Of a DNA stretch of 64,000 bases, positions 9,690 to 22,400 are shown one piece after another; positions within the stretch are counted from its first letter, which is position 1; each line of letters starts with the position of its first letter. Below the pieces are notes generated by a model. It saw only the letters and a program-made list of their open reading frames with translations. It did no database searches and was not told the DNA's origin. The translations under genes and the position numbers were made by a program. The DNA lies in assembly GCA_949775045.1 (NCBI GenBank), contig OX459096.1, positions 50,567,438 through 50,631,437 on the forward strand. The letters run 5' to 3'. The DNA comes from Metridium senile (taxonomy: Eukaryota; Cnidaria; Anthozoa; Actiniaria; Metridiidae).

Positions 9690-12600
9690 GTGACATGACT
9701 GAATATCTTCAGGACCTTCAGGGAATCCGAAAACTTTAATGTATGCTCTTAAAATCTTTCAAATAGATAAATATATTCTTTGAAGCCTTAGTGAAAAAAG
9801 TCTAGCCCAAAATAATACATGTTTGAATATTTAGATAAGCGAAGAGATCGCGTAACGCAATATGTACAGCGCCATAACAAAAATTGTTTATTCCTTCTTT
9901 GAAAGCGTATATCTTGAAAACGGTAGGAGGTTCGATCGGGTTCGATCGACGTTTTTTCTTCAATTATTTATCATCTTTAATTTGATGTGTGTTTGATTTA
10001 ATAACTTTGTTACTGAAGTGCACACGAACAGTTCTTTTGTCTGTATGTTTAGTCGTTCGTTTGTGTCTCTGCAATTTGCATAACACTGAGTTCGATTGAC
10101 GAATTAAACATGAATTGATTACTTATCTGGTTTCAGCCTCCATAGACTAAGAGTTTGGTTTCTGATTACATGTTTGATCTTTTAATTTTTTTAAAAAAAT
10201 CAATTTTGAACCGATTTATGAGTCGTTCTTGTTGTATACTTGAAAAAAACTTTCTCGAAATAAGTGCTCCATCACCGCGAAATTTAGCGCGTTCTGATTG
10301 GCCGAAATAAACCACGTGTAGCTTGCACAACCTCCTCTGGGTGTGAGTGATGTTTTGACAAGTAGCTGGTAGAGATTTTCGTTATTGGGAGATGACAGTC
10401 TCTAATTTTCATATCTCTCATAATAATGAAAGTATATATATCTGTTTGTACGAAATTTCACGTAAAAGTAATTAAAGACTATTTTGCAATCTACCTGACA
10501 ATTTATTTATTGCGTGACACATAAACTACCCGCCCCACCCAAAAGCGAAGGGAGAGGGCCCTGGGAACGAGGTTGGCAGCCGTGTTTAACCTCGTCACAC
10601 AGAGAGATCGTTGCGTGACGAGGCTTATCACGGCTACACAAGTCGACTTGTTTAACGGGTTTATAAATTATATATGAATTGAAATGCGTTCGGTGCATAA
10701 GTGAAATACAGATACATGAGAAAAATATCCCTTGGCGGGATTTATAAATTCTTCAGATCGAACCCAAAAAATCAGAAATAAGACTAGGGCCTCCTTGATA
10801 TCCGCTGTTCTCAAGCCATTATCGTATAAAACACCCTTTGACTGGCTTTACTAGTAATCAATATGGAACTTTTTACTGGGATACCTGTGGTATCACAGTC
10901 TTAAAATGCCTTTGTTTTTTTTTGTTTTTTTTCTCCTGCTCGACAAAATGAACAAATTGCGCAATATTACCCAGAGGGTAATTGCGGCCTCACAATAGCC
11001 TCGACGCCATGACATATTGTCCCATTGATTTCGTCGATACCATGACAACCCTGATATCGTCCAATCATATATCAGGTCTGTGTCTTGTTTTTATTTGTGA
11101 TGTGATTGACGGTGATTGGCGTTGTCACTATTTTGACAGAAAATAACACGTGAAGTCGAGTCATTGTGATTGTTCGATCGAATATCGACTCGTGTTTACT
11201 CGTTTTAATAACTCTGATCCCGCATAAACTAATGGCTATATTAGACTGATGATCGCCAAGACATTCATTATTATTAGTTGCTGTACTACAGGGTTGACAC
11301 CCGAAATATAGCTGGCTATTTTCCTCTTTATAAAGACGAGGATATCTTGGCCGGAAGGATCCGCCGTTAGCAAAGTCGTCATTTCTAGCACAAAACAGAA
11401 GCCGATGTGCCAGCAGAATTGCATTCGCTACGGCATATTATCTAGCACTTCCAAACAGAAATCTTGAGTTTATATTGATTAATGTGCTATTTTTGTTCTT
11501 CACAATGTCGGAGAACGTGAATTCCTTCACGAAACCTACAAAGCGAACATTGTCAACACGAGGGCAACACGCCGATCGATATAAACATTCAAATCGGCCT
11601 GTCTGAAAACCATTCTCAACAGCCCAAATCGCCTCAAAAATTACACATATTGCTTTAGTAACTATCTATCTTTCTTGTTCTGACGTTCAATTCTTAAGAA
11701 CAACTTCATAAAAGTCCCATCTAGTAAGCCTTTGGGCTCTTGGGGGGAGGGAACGGGGTGAAATGTCAACATTTTGTAACACAGGCATCCCGGTACATAG
11801 AAATATCGAGCAGATTCAAACAAGCCCAAAAATCACACACATTTTTTCTTTTTGTGAACTGGGAAAATAGGATTTTATGCACTGGTCATCAATCAAATAA
11901 AACACACATGGCCATTATATTTTAGCAAAACACAATTTAAGAGTTGACTTTTAATGATATATAAAAAACTACTGAAATGATACGTTGGGTGTAAACAACA
12001 AAATAAACATATAGTCATTGTCAAAAAAGTTGTGAAAAAAGACCAAAAGAACTATTATCTGATGATTTGTATATTTGTTTTAAACGATATAAATTCTGGT
12101 TTCAAACTCTATAGTGAGTAACAGTGAACAGAGAATAATAATTATGAACTCTAGCCCTACTTATACAATAATTTCTGGTATCGAGTATTTAGGGCGAGTA
12201 TATAAGGTCTGACATGACATTTCTTTTGGTCTAAATGATTTTTTGGTGGACATCATTAATAACATTGTCTGTATAAGAGAGAACTTGATCCACGCTTTCA
12301 GCATAGTCAGTAGTCCAACGGCAACCTAACAAGACCCTGGCTCCCAAGGATCCACTACCATCCAGGTATCCCAGTTTACCCTGCCAACAGGGTCTAGTTT
12401 AATAAAAAATTGGGAGGGGGCGAGCCTTGCTGGTTATGGGCCAATAAAGAGCCACTTGTCCACTTTCAAGTGCTGTCACAAAGGGGCGGAAAGTTACCGT
12501 TAAGCAGTAAGTAAGCATTACTTGACATTCCACTGAAAGTGAAGTGAAATGGATGCTGGAAAAGGTCTCCTCTGGGAATGTTCCTAAAAAGACTTTGTTG

Positions 12601-13446
12601 TGTCACCTTTTCCGTTTGTCCTCCAGGCTAGTCCTGTGTGCATTTTCGAAGAGGGCTAAACACAACAATTATTATTTCAATCAATATAACAATACATCTG
12701 CAATAAGATAAATGGTCTGACAATCATTCAATGCATGAAAACAACCTTTACAACAAGTTTATTAGATTTACATCTTAAAAGTAGATGACAATCAATTCGT
12801 TTTTCTAAACGTCTTGTATTCAAAACTCTTCATTGCCGCAGACTAGCTGTACGGTACTAGCCACAACCATCCAGCTCGTGAAACTGCAAGGTAAAAGCAC
12901 TACACGCTAGATGCTATTTCATAAAAACACGCAAAGAAAAACACCGAAAAGAACCAAACGACCTTAGAGTTAACTAATTAATAAATCAATTCAAATTATA
13001 ATAATATTTACATGTCCATTTTAGAAAATACATTACAGTGTCTTTAGATGATTTAACGAGCCTAATGCATTTTGGTCTAGCTGCATATTTTGTATGTCTC
13101 ACCAATTTCGCCTATGTGTGTATACTTGAAAGTTAGACCACAATTACCTTTATTCGAGCAACAGAGAAAAAACTGACAAGTATTAAATATACTTTACTTC
13201 CCACTATAATCTATCAATTAGTAAATCTCTGTCGATATATATTTATACCTGTTGGTAACAACTGTGAAGGAGTGTATAAATGAATGGCAATATGGGGTAA
13301 ATAAGATAGCCTTCATGATATAGTTACAAAGCACTGGGCATGTTTTTCTATTCAGTTATCTTGATGTTGATTATTGTTAACTAGATGTGCAAGATTCTAT
13401 GAAATAGCCCATATAGGAAACCAGTAACTAAACCCTGAATTAGTCT
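9690..13446. other. Intergenic/3' flank of ATG9, no gene recognised
   Basis: Mostly AT-rich unique-looking DNA. The segment 10530-10575 (GGGAGAGGGCCCTGGGAACG) looks like an end of a dispersed repeat. None of the short frames carries a recognisable domain. The part nearest 13447 will include the ATG9 3' UTR. Confidence 0.45.
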
Positions 13447-16400
13447 TTAAACAACAGCTTCGTCTCTGCAAGAAAAAGAAAATCAGCTTAAATACAATTA
13501 ATTCTAACATGTATTACAACTCCTGTTATATAATAATGTCTGAATGTTGTAATAACGATAAAATATTCACATTTACACTGATGAAAGCTTGGTTCAAATA
13601 CACCTTATTCCAAAATGGCTGACTGGCCCTTGATGTCTCGTTCTCATAAAAATATTATTTTCTTTTAAATTCACTCAAGTTAAAGACAAAAGAATAATTT
13701 CATGAGAGTGAGGCAACAAGGGCCAATGGAACAAAAAGGTCGCCATTTTGGAATAATGTGTATAAAATGAATAAGGTTGATAAAACGTTTCCTGTTTTAA
13801 AATGAATATCAATCCAAGCTACAAACATTTACTTGATGTCTGAATGGTTTGAAACTATGCCAAAATTATACAAAAGGTGAAGTAGAAGCAACAAAGGATA
13901 TTGTACTCGATGAATAGGAGCTAATATGGTTGCTTTGTAGTTTAAAATATCAGAGTCCCTAGATACCACAGTGGAGGTACTTCTACAGCTGCTCAGTTTT
14001 AACTGTGAGTAACTATAAAATTCTTTAATTATAGAAAAGAGAGTAATTTTCTGAAACCAACTATGGGGAGTACATCGGGGCGCGGCCACCACCTACCTTT
14101 GGTTCTGTTCTTCAAAGTGCTCATTATCATCATCGTTGTCGATATGTTGTGAACCAAGTACCCCACTGGTTCCTACTGTAGCAACTTGAATAGGCTGTTC
14201 GCCTTGTCTGCTATGAAGCTATTGAATCAAAGACAGTCAATGTCAGTAGATCTACAACGAACTTTCTCACATCTACGTTGAATATTCTTTATCATTTTAA
14301 TATCAATCGTTTTATTAGAAATTCAGTTGTAGCAACAGAACGAAAACACTTGTTGCGCATGCTTTTGTTAAAAAGTGCACGTTGAACTAAAGGGAGTGTC
14401 ACCTACTATAGTGGCGGGATTTATAATCCTTCGTACGAGACATCATGATGAAAGTCACCGATCAGCTAACATAATTAGTTCACTATAAGGTATAAACTAA
14501 TTCAAGATATTTGTAAGAAGGAAGCTAACAATAGTCCTTTTCACAGTTCTGTTCAGTGACCAAGTCAAGGTTGGAGTTGCCACACATCGCAAAACTATGA
14601 TTTATCATGCGCAGTAACTCCAACCTCGACTTGGAACTTTCATTCGTGGTCACTGAACGGAACTGTGAAAAGCACAATTACGGTCGATTGTAATATTTCA
14701 AGTATATAATTACCTCATGCATATACATGACACTAGAGTTCATAAATGCTTCTGTTTGCTGCTCGCGGTGTTGTCGCGTGTCTGCTGTAGTTATTCCACC
14801 ATTTATTCCACCAAATGTTGGATCACTTAGCGTCATAGGCATGTAAGGTAATCCTTGCAACTAAAAATATATATATATACGATTAATTTGTAACGTTTGT
14901 TTAGACGTACTTACGCTATATACACACCACATTATATTACATTACATTACACTACATTAGGGGTGGACCATTAAAAGTTGGGGGAGGGGGGGGGGGGGGG
15001 GGGAGGGTGACAATTCCCAAAATAAAAACGTGCACGGCCAATGCGCCCCCCCTCCAAAAAAAATCCTGCTCTCTTATACATTGCATTTCAGTATTACTTC
15101 ACTTTATATGAGAGCACAAATTGTTATGTTTTCTCTTGTTTGCTCTCAACTTCCATCATGCTTTATTAACATTCATTTGAATCATGCAGCAGCAAAATGA
15201 AACTAAACGAAAGGTAACTCACACTTCCAAATGACTTAAAGTCTGGCAGCGAACTTGGCTCTGACAAAGCAAAACTATTTTGAAGCTGAAGGCCCTCTTG
15301 AATCGCTGAAAAGAGAAAGATTACCAATCAATAAGGAAAAATAATAAATATAAAATAGGAGAGAAAGTGAGTAACATTTAGAAAAAGTCTTCATGTAAAC
15401 TGAATAGAGGTGAATAAGTTTGTTTACCATTTTCTTTGATGGTACTGATGAAGTGTGCTCCTCGTTCTGAAGGTTTCCAGGTGGGATTTCTTATCTTGAA
15501 AAAGGAATAAAAACAACTTATTAAAGTAACTGTTATATTATGCGAACAAACGTAAAATAAGCCACCCAATCTCAATAAATATTCTTCAGCATATGATATA
15601 CGGACTTGCCTCGCATACATGCAAAAAACTATCTTTAATCTACATAAACACGAGTCTGATAACTAAAATAGTAAGTTATACAGGCCAAATGTATGTTCTG
15701 CCTGGTTTATCAAAAAAACATCAAATGGTTTTTGCAATGCTTACTGAAAAGTGAAGAAGAGAGAGTTCAGTTTTGCCGTTCTCAGCCTGTTCGTATTGTG
15801 TAGCTTCTGACAATCCTCCAGACATCCACTGAAAGAAAACAATTAGTATTGATTACTTAGGCCAGTCTGTACTCTATAGGGAACTGCATGTAGACGGAAC
15901 ATAAAAGCATCTGCATAGGGGGCTAGTCTATACTCTTGTCTGGACAACATAGGGGGCTAGTCTATACTCTTGTCTGGACAACATAGGGGGCTAGTCTATA
16001 CTCTTGTCTGGACAACATAGGGGGCTAGTCTATACATTTTTTTGCATGCACCATTAAAGGCGTTGTTACACTTTGTAAGTTCTTAAGCAACTTGCCAAGT
16101 TAATGCAATTACGATACAGGCTGCAGAAGAATTGCACAGTGTAACTAAGCAAACAATGGTTGTCTGTTTTCCAAAATGGATCTCAGCGGCAATGTGCAAC
16201 GTTGAGCAAGTTGCTGAGAAAATTACACAGTGTAACAGTCTAAAATACTTGTTCACACCTTTTAGACCTATTTGAAATCATATAGTATGAACTTTGGTTG
16301 GAACGTTAAGGAATGTACGCAGTAATCCACGTAGTTGAGTTGCATATGATTAGGTTGCTTATTGGCAAATATACTGTACGCAAACCCACAGACAAAAACT

Positions 16401-19400
16401 GAATATTTCGTTTTTTGACTAACAAATTCAATTCTTCACCGACTTAATTCAAGGGCAACTAAAACATGTTTTTTCTAACACAAACTACTCCAAGGGCATG
16501 CTTGAGAAGAATATCACATTAATTTTATATGTTTTGTTCGGGTTCTAGTATCAAGGGTATAAGTATGTCTGGTGTCAAGTTTACTCACATCAGGATTGCC
16601 ATGTTTCTTGACATCAAGCTGAGCAAATGAGCACACATCGCCGACGCCCACCACTTCCACAGTAAAGTTGCGATAAAAGTCAACAATATCTAAAGCCTTG
16701 TGTCTAATGCTGAAGCACAGTAGGATCGGTGTGACAATTGGACTGATTAACTCTTCAAACACGTTAGCCTACAGCACAATGATAAATAAATTTAGATTAA
16801 GAAAAGAAATGGATGGGAAAGAAATCAATAAAAAAGGGTTGAACAAAAATGATCAAGGAAACGAAACAATAAGAACCAGATAGAGAGAAAAGGAAAGGAA
16901 AACGATTGAAAGGAAACAAATGAAAGGAAAGGTGAAAAGGAAAAAACACAGAAAGAAATGAAACTAATCATGACAAATGGAAATGAAAAGGATGACCAAA
17001 AGGAAAGAATGACTTTGAGGGCCACAAGTTTATTATTGTTTTAACACTATTTCGTGTCATAGCATCTTTAAATAAAGACCTAAATATTATAAATATTATT
17101 ATTATTACCAAAAAGGAAAATGAAAGAAAGAAAAGGACAGAGACGAGACATGAAATACAAACAGATGAAATATAAAAGGAAACAAAATGAGAAATCATAA
17201 ATAAGAAGACTTACCAGTCTATACTGAAATAACTGTGCAAACTGATCCCTCACCTAATTACAAACAAACTATCAGTATAAACCATATTTATAACTCCATT
17301 ATACCTGCAGGTTTAAACCAAACAGTACAATACAAGTAGTCAAACAAACCTCTGTTGTATGCGCTTTGCCTTTCCAGTCATCAGGGATATAGTGAGTGTA
17401 TGCCAAGATTAGCTTCATTAGTTGTTCTGGGTTCCAAACTAAGTTCTGTAATAGAAATAGAAGTATTTTAGTGAATTACTCCAAAAACAATTCAAGTCTA
17501 TGAAAAGCACTTCACTGAATGAATGAATGTAAGCTTTTTATCTACACAATTCCTACCTCATCTGGAATAAAAATGTAGCAGGCTCGTATGAGAATACCTG
17601 GAAAAACGTGCAACCCATGTTAGTCAAATAGAACACCATTGTTGCTTCTGCTTACTCACAAAGACACTTTGTAAAAACATATTTTGAAAATATTGAAAGT
17701 GCATTTTAATGTTAAGTGGACAACAAATAACTGGATCATTTCATGATGGCAACAGTGTTTTGAAGTTGGATAAACTACTTACCTAGACCAGCAATAATTG
17801 CCAAAATGTGTTCAGCCATCAAAACATCTTTATCAATAATGGTTAGGACAGTAAGCACTGCAAATATAGCCCCAGAAAAGAACACCACATTTCTAAAAAA
17901 CAACAACAAGCAAATCAGAAATAAGAGACAATTGAACATTGGACTAGCAACAGAAGGACATGGGTTCATATACAGTCACACAGAAATCAGAATCATTTTT
18001 TTTAGGTTCTTTACACAAAGTTTGTTTAAGATGTCTGATAGTTAAATAAGTGTATGTAAACACTGACCAAGTGTACACAGATTTAGTTGATAACTGAGCA
18101 CATTTCTGTGTTTACCCTATTTTCAATATATTCACAATATTATAACCATGGATATCAAAGTGTGAATGTTTTGAACCTGGGTGTTAGCACTAATTAAGTT
18201 TGAATGTGGGTTGAGCTGTTATAAAATCAATTTATTTATTTAATGTCCGAATTCACATATTGTGCAATCTCAAGAAAGAAAGAAATATCTTCCTGGAAAA
18301 GGTCTGAAAAATAAAGAACACATAAACTCTAGATAATACCAGAATACTATACAACAATTATTCATACCTTGCTACGATAGCTGAAAAAGGTGATGTGAAG
18401 AGATTCATGTACTTGTGTGCTGGTTCATATGACTTACTTAACCTGTGAGACAAAACACCATTGAATGTACAGAACAAAAGATACATAAAGTACATTATAC
18501 TACAATTAGTTTATGTTTTTTCCATTTTACTTCATACTAAGGCAGGGACACCACAACAGCTTGGCTCCAATTGAAAGTGGACCCTAGCTGTAGTGTATGC
18601 ATAGGCCAGACCAAATGACCACACAAACAACTTCCTGGCCCTCTCTCCTGGTTTTGGAGAGAATGAAAGTTTAAGAATCTGGGTATTAAGAATTATACAT
18701 GATATTTACCTGGCCTGGAATTCATGGTCAAGTTCATTGAAATGTCTAAAGAAAAGTCTGCCATATGACGACCTGTTGGATGGAGACATATTTACATCAA
18801 ATACCAATAAACAAAATCATGACTTAATTAGTATGTTAGCTAGTAATCATATAAATGATACGATACGTTAGCTCCAATTTATATATATCAGCTGAAAAAG
18901 GGGCTAGACCACAAAAACCCCTGACTAAGCTATTCAGTGATTACATGTCAGTGAGTGCATGTGCATGGTTACTATATAGGCTAAATACAATTAATGTAAA
19001 CTATGTAATAAACACCATGCCCAGTTAATGGTATATTGAGTGGTCCAATGAGAGATTATTATTATGAATAAATACTTTGTAATACTTTGTACACTTACCA
19101 ACGTCTTGCACCTAAAGCATCAGGAGCTCTTTTAATCATCTGAAAAATAAGTGAATAATAATACACTTTCAGTTTTATACTACAAATTTGGAGTCTGCTA
19201 GAAAGTACAATTTCTCCCTTACCTCAGCATAACTAAAGAAAGAATAGAGTACAATCCACAATAGAACAAATGGGCAAAGAAAGAAGTTTGCCACACCAAT
19301 CCAAAATATTCTCCGAGATAATCTAGAAAAAACAAAGGAATTTATTCCATGATACTACAGGGCTGGCTATATAGATGCTGTTTTTGATGTTTAATATTTC

Positions 19401-22400
19401 AACAATTGATCTTATGTTACAATAATGGCCACAATAATAATTAGAGTTGTGATGATTGCACTGATGATGATGACAATATGGATGATGATGGTAAATGTGA
19501 TCTTATGATTATCAGCTTAGTTTATTGTTTTTCCTTTGTACAAAGCCTTAGACACCACAACAGCATACAACATCAATTGGCAGTGGGGTCTGTAGTATAT
19601 CTGAGACCTTACTGTTGTGTTGGGAGACAGTCCTTTACTCTTTGTGAACACAACAACTGGACTTTTCAAAGTCCACCTTATATAGCATTAAAGTGAAAGC
19701 AGATGGGACCTATACCATGATGATAATGGCAATGATGATGATGATGACTGATGGCAATGATGATGATGACTGATGGTAATGAAGATTGATGATGGTGGTA
19801 AATGCTGATGATGGTAATGATCAAATGATGGGAAAACGATTACTTACCTATCTGCCAATGCAGTCCTGGAAGCACAAAAAAAGAGGTGTAAATATCAAAT
19901 ATCCTCACAATATATATTAAAATAATCCAAACAAGATTGTGCTTATAATTATTATGCTGACACTCCTCATAGTGTATGTCCATGCAGTACCTGTTACTTA
20001 AGTTTTTGTACTCATCACCCAATTTCCAGTTGTCTTGAAATGGAGAACCAGGACCCCAGAAGAGAATCATCTTAAGGTTGTATTTCATACCTTCCGTCAA
20101 AAAGGTCCTGTAGTAACCAAATCAATATTTTAATAGTCTTTTATTCATGCATATATAATATTATATACAGTCAAATACATAATGTGCAAAATCAACATTA
20201 TCTGGAAATCAGTCAACTAGAACAAATTAAAAAAGTCTGAATGTGTGTACCATAATGTTGTTATTGATCAAAATAAAAGTATATTTTAATTTATTATTGT
20301 TTCTTTGATGAAAAATTAGTATAACACCTCTTTCAGGTTAGATCTGTTATTTTTTTACATTGAAATCCTAGTAAGTATCGCACTAGAAGACAGCTGTATA
20401 TGTGGATTTAATTCCCATATAAATCAAGCTTATGATTGTGTTCTCTGAAACTATTTCCAGTACTATACTGTAAAAAAGCATGAAATTAGCAATATATGTA
20501 AATTACCATGCACATTCCCCTTTGAACTTACTCGTCCAACAATTACTCTAGAGTTTTCCAAACCCCCTTCCCACCCCTCAGCATGACGTGGAGCTCTATA
20601 ATATCAAGGAGTACAATACTCATCCAACAACTGCTAGAGTTTCCCATACCCCCTTCCCACCCCTCTGCATGACGTGGAGCTCTAATATCAAGGAGTACAA
20701 TACTCGTCCAACAACGTACAGCTAGTGTTTTCCGTACCCCCTTCCCACCCCTCGGCATGACGTGGAGCTCTAATATCAAGAAGTACACTAGAATATACTG
20801 CTGCATACCCACACCATTGTTGACTGCGTTTTTTTGTCTACCCCATATCTCATTCTATATTCATGTGTACTATAGGTACTGAGAGTATAGTACTGTTCAC
20901 TTTGTAAAATATGTATGTATGGTATTTCCTATTCCACTTCACATATATTAGCCATTACGGTACTCAATATGCTTGTTTATTCTATGGTTTATTGTAAGAC
21001 TACCTTTGTCCAACGAAGGGAAACCTATAATTGCATGGAATCACACCCTTGTTTTGCATTGCCACAAAATAATTTTTCCATCTCAGTATCCGATGGTGAA
21101 TATCTGTAAATTAAATAACAATGAATTATAGGTTAGGAATGACTGTTGTATTTTAATCTATATGTTTTTTTGTAAAATATTAATTGAAGTTCAGAGTTTG
21201 CTTAATTGATAGAAATTAATTAACAACAAATTTAATGAAATTTACAAAAAAAGGTGAACAAATTTTATAATTATTATTTATAGACAGCAGAAAAAAAATT
21301 ATAATTCAAAATAACTCAAGAATAAGCCATATAATTACATCCTGTTATACAGTGATGCACATGCATATAAGTATTACTTAATGCATTCACAATCTTCTAC
21401 AGCTGCTGCACAAGCATTTTGATACCAAACAAACTTGCAATTATAATAATTAAATGCCTTATTTAATTGGTACAACCAGACTGCTTCCCATGAAAACATG
21501 TATATTGTACCTAAAGCTTGTGTATCAAAGAATGTGAATACATTTACATTGCGGACACTCAAGCTGGGACCACTTTAGATGAATTGATAATCAACCAATC
21601 ATATTGCAGCTTTCAGTTCAATGATGTTATGAGAGTGAGAACACTATAATTTGATTGGCTTATGCTGTTATCAGTTCAATCTCTGTCTGGTTTTAAATGT
21701 TTTTTGATTGGACGGTTTTGTCTTAGTGGTCCGGGTTAGAGTGACTGCACTGTAATGGTTGTCATTCTTTTGTAGTAAATGGTGATGTAACATGTTGCAA
21801 TACCTAATTCTGTAAGTTCCTCTTTATGGACACACATTTGATGGATCTTTTGAACCTCAATCAATCTTTTTTGTACATCTTGCCATTGTAGGTTCACCAA
21901 ATCACTCTGAAATTTTAAAATATATATTAAATAAATATATAATTATAACAATTAATCTAGTTTGTGCACTTAGGTAAGTAGTACTTATAAATTTATACAC
22001 TCTAAAGTAAAATACATTCGATCAAGATAATAATATAATAAACAACTTATGTGCACCATAATGTACAACATAGGTCATTTACACGACTGTATGATAATCT
22101 TCAGTTCGAGCAAAATAATTGTATACATGTACACATTTTATGTCAATCTTCAAACACAATACTTAATTACCATTGATTAAAGTGCATATGACATGAAATT
22201 TTTTGTGGTCGTTTCTAGAAGAAGGATAGGTGCTAAATACGATTCTGATATCGAAATCACGATTAAAAGAACCAAGAACCATTTTATATGGTGGTATAGG
22301 GTTGCAAACAATATGACGTCACAAGGCCTAGTCAACGGTCATTTTTCAAGGCATATAGCACAATTTCAAAACGAAAATAGCGCTTACAAATATGTTTTCA

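Noticed and set aside
10507..10698. 63-aa frame ending in RSQGPLPSLLGGAG
   Set aside because: The peptide comes from a dispersed repeat end (GGGAGAGGGCCCTGGG), not a gene.
15914..16035. 34-bp repeats as a CRISPR-like array
   Set aside because: Units abut with no spacers and sit in an animal intron; this is a plain tandem repeat.
16825..17198. Phe/Ser-rich minus-strand frames of 66-76 aa
   Set aside because: Produced by purine-rich low-complexity DNA in an ATG9 intron; only the short exon at 17215-17253 nearby is real.
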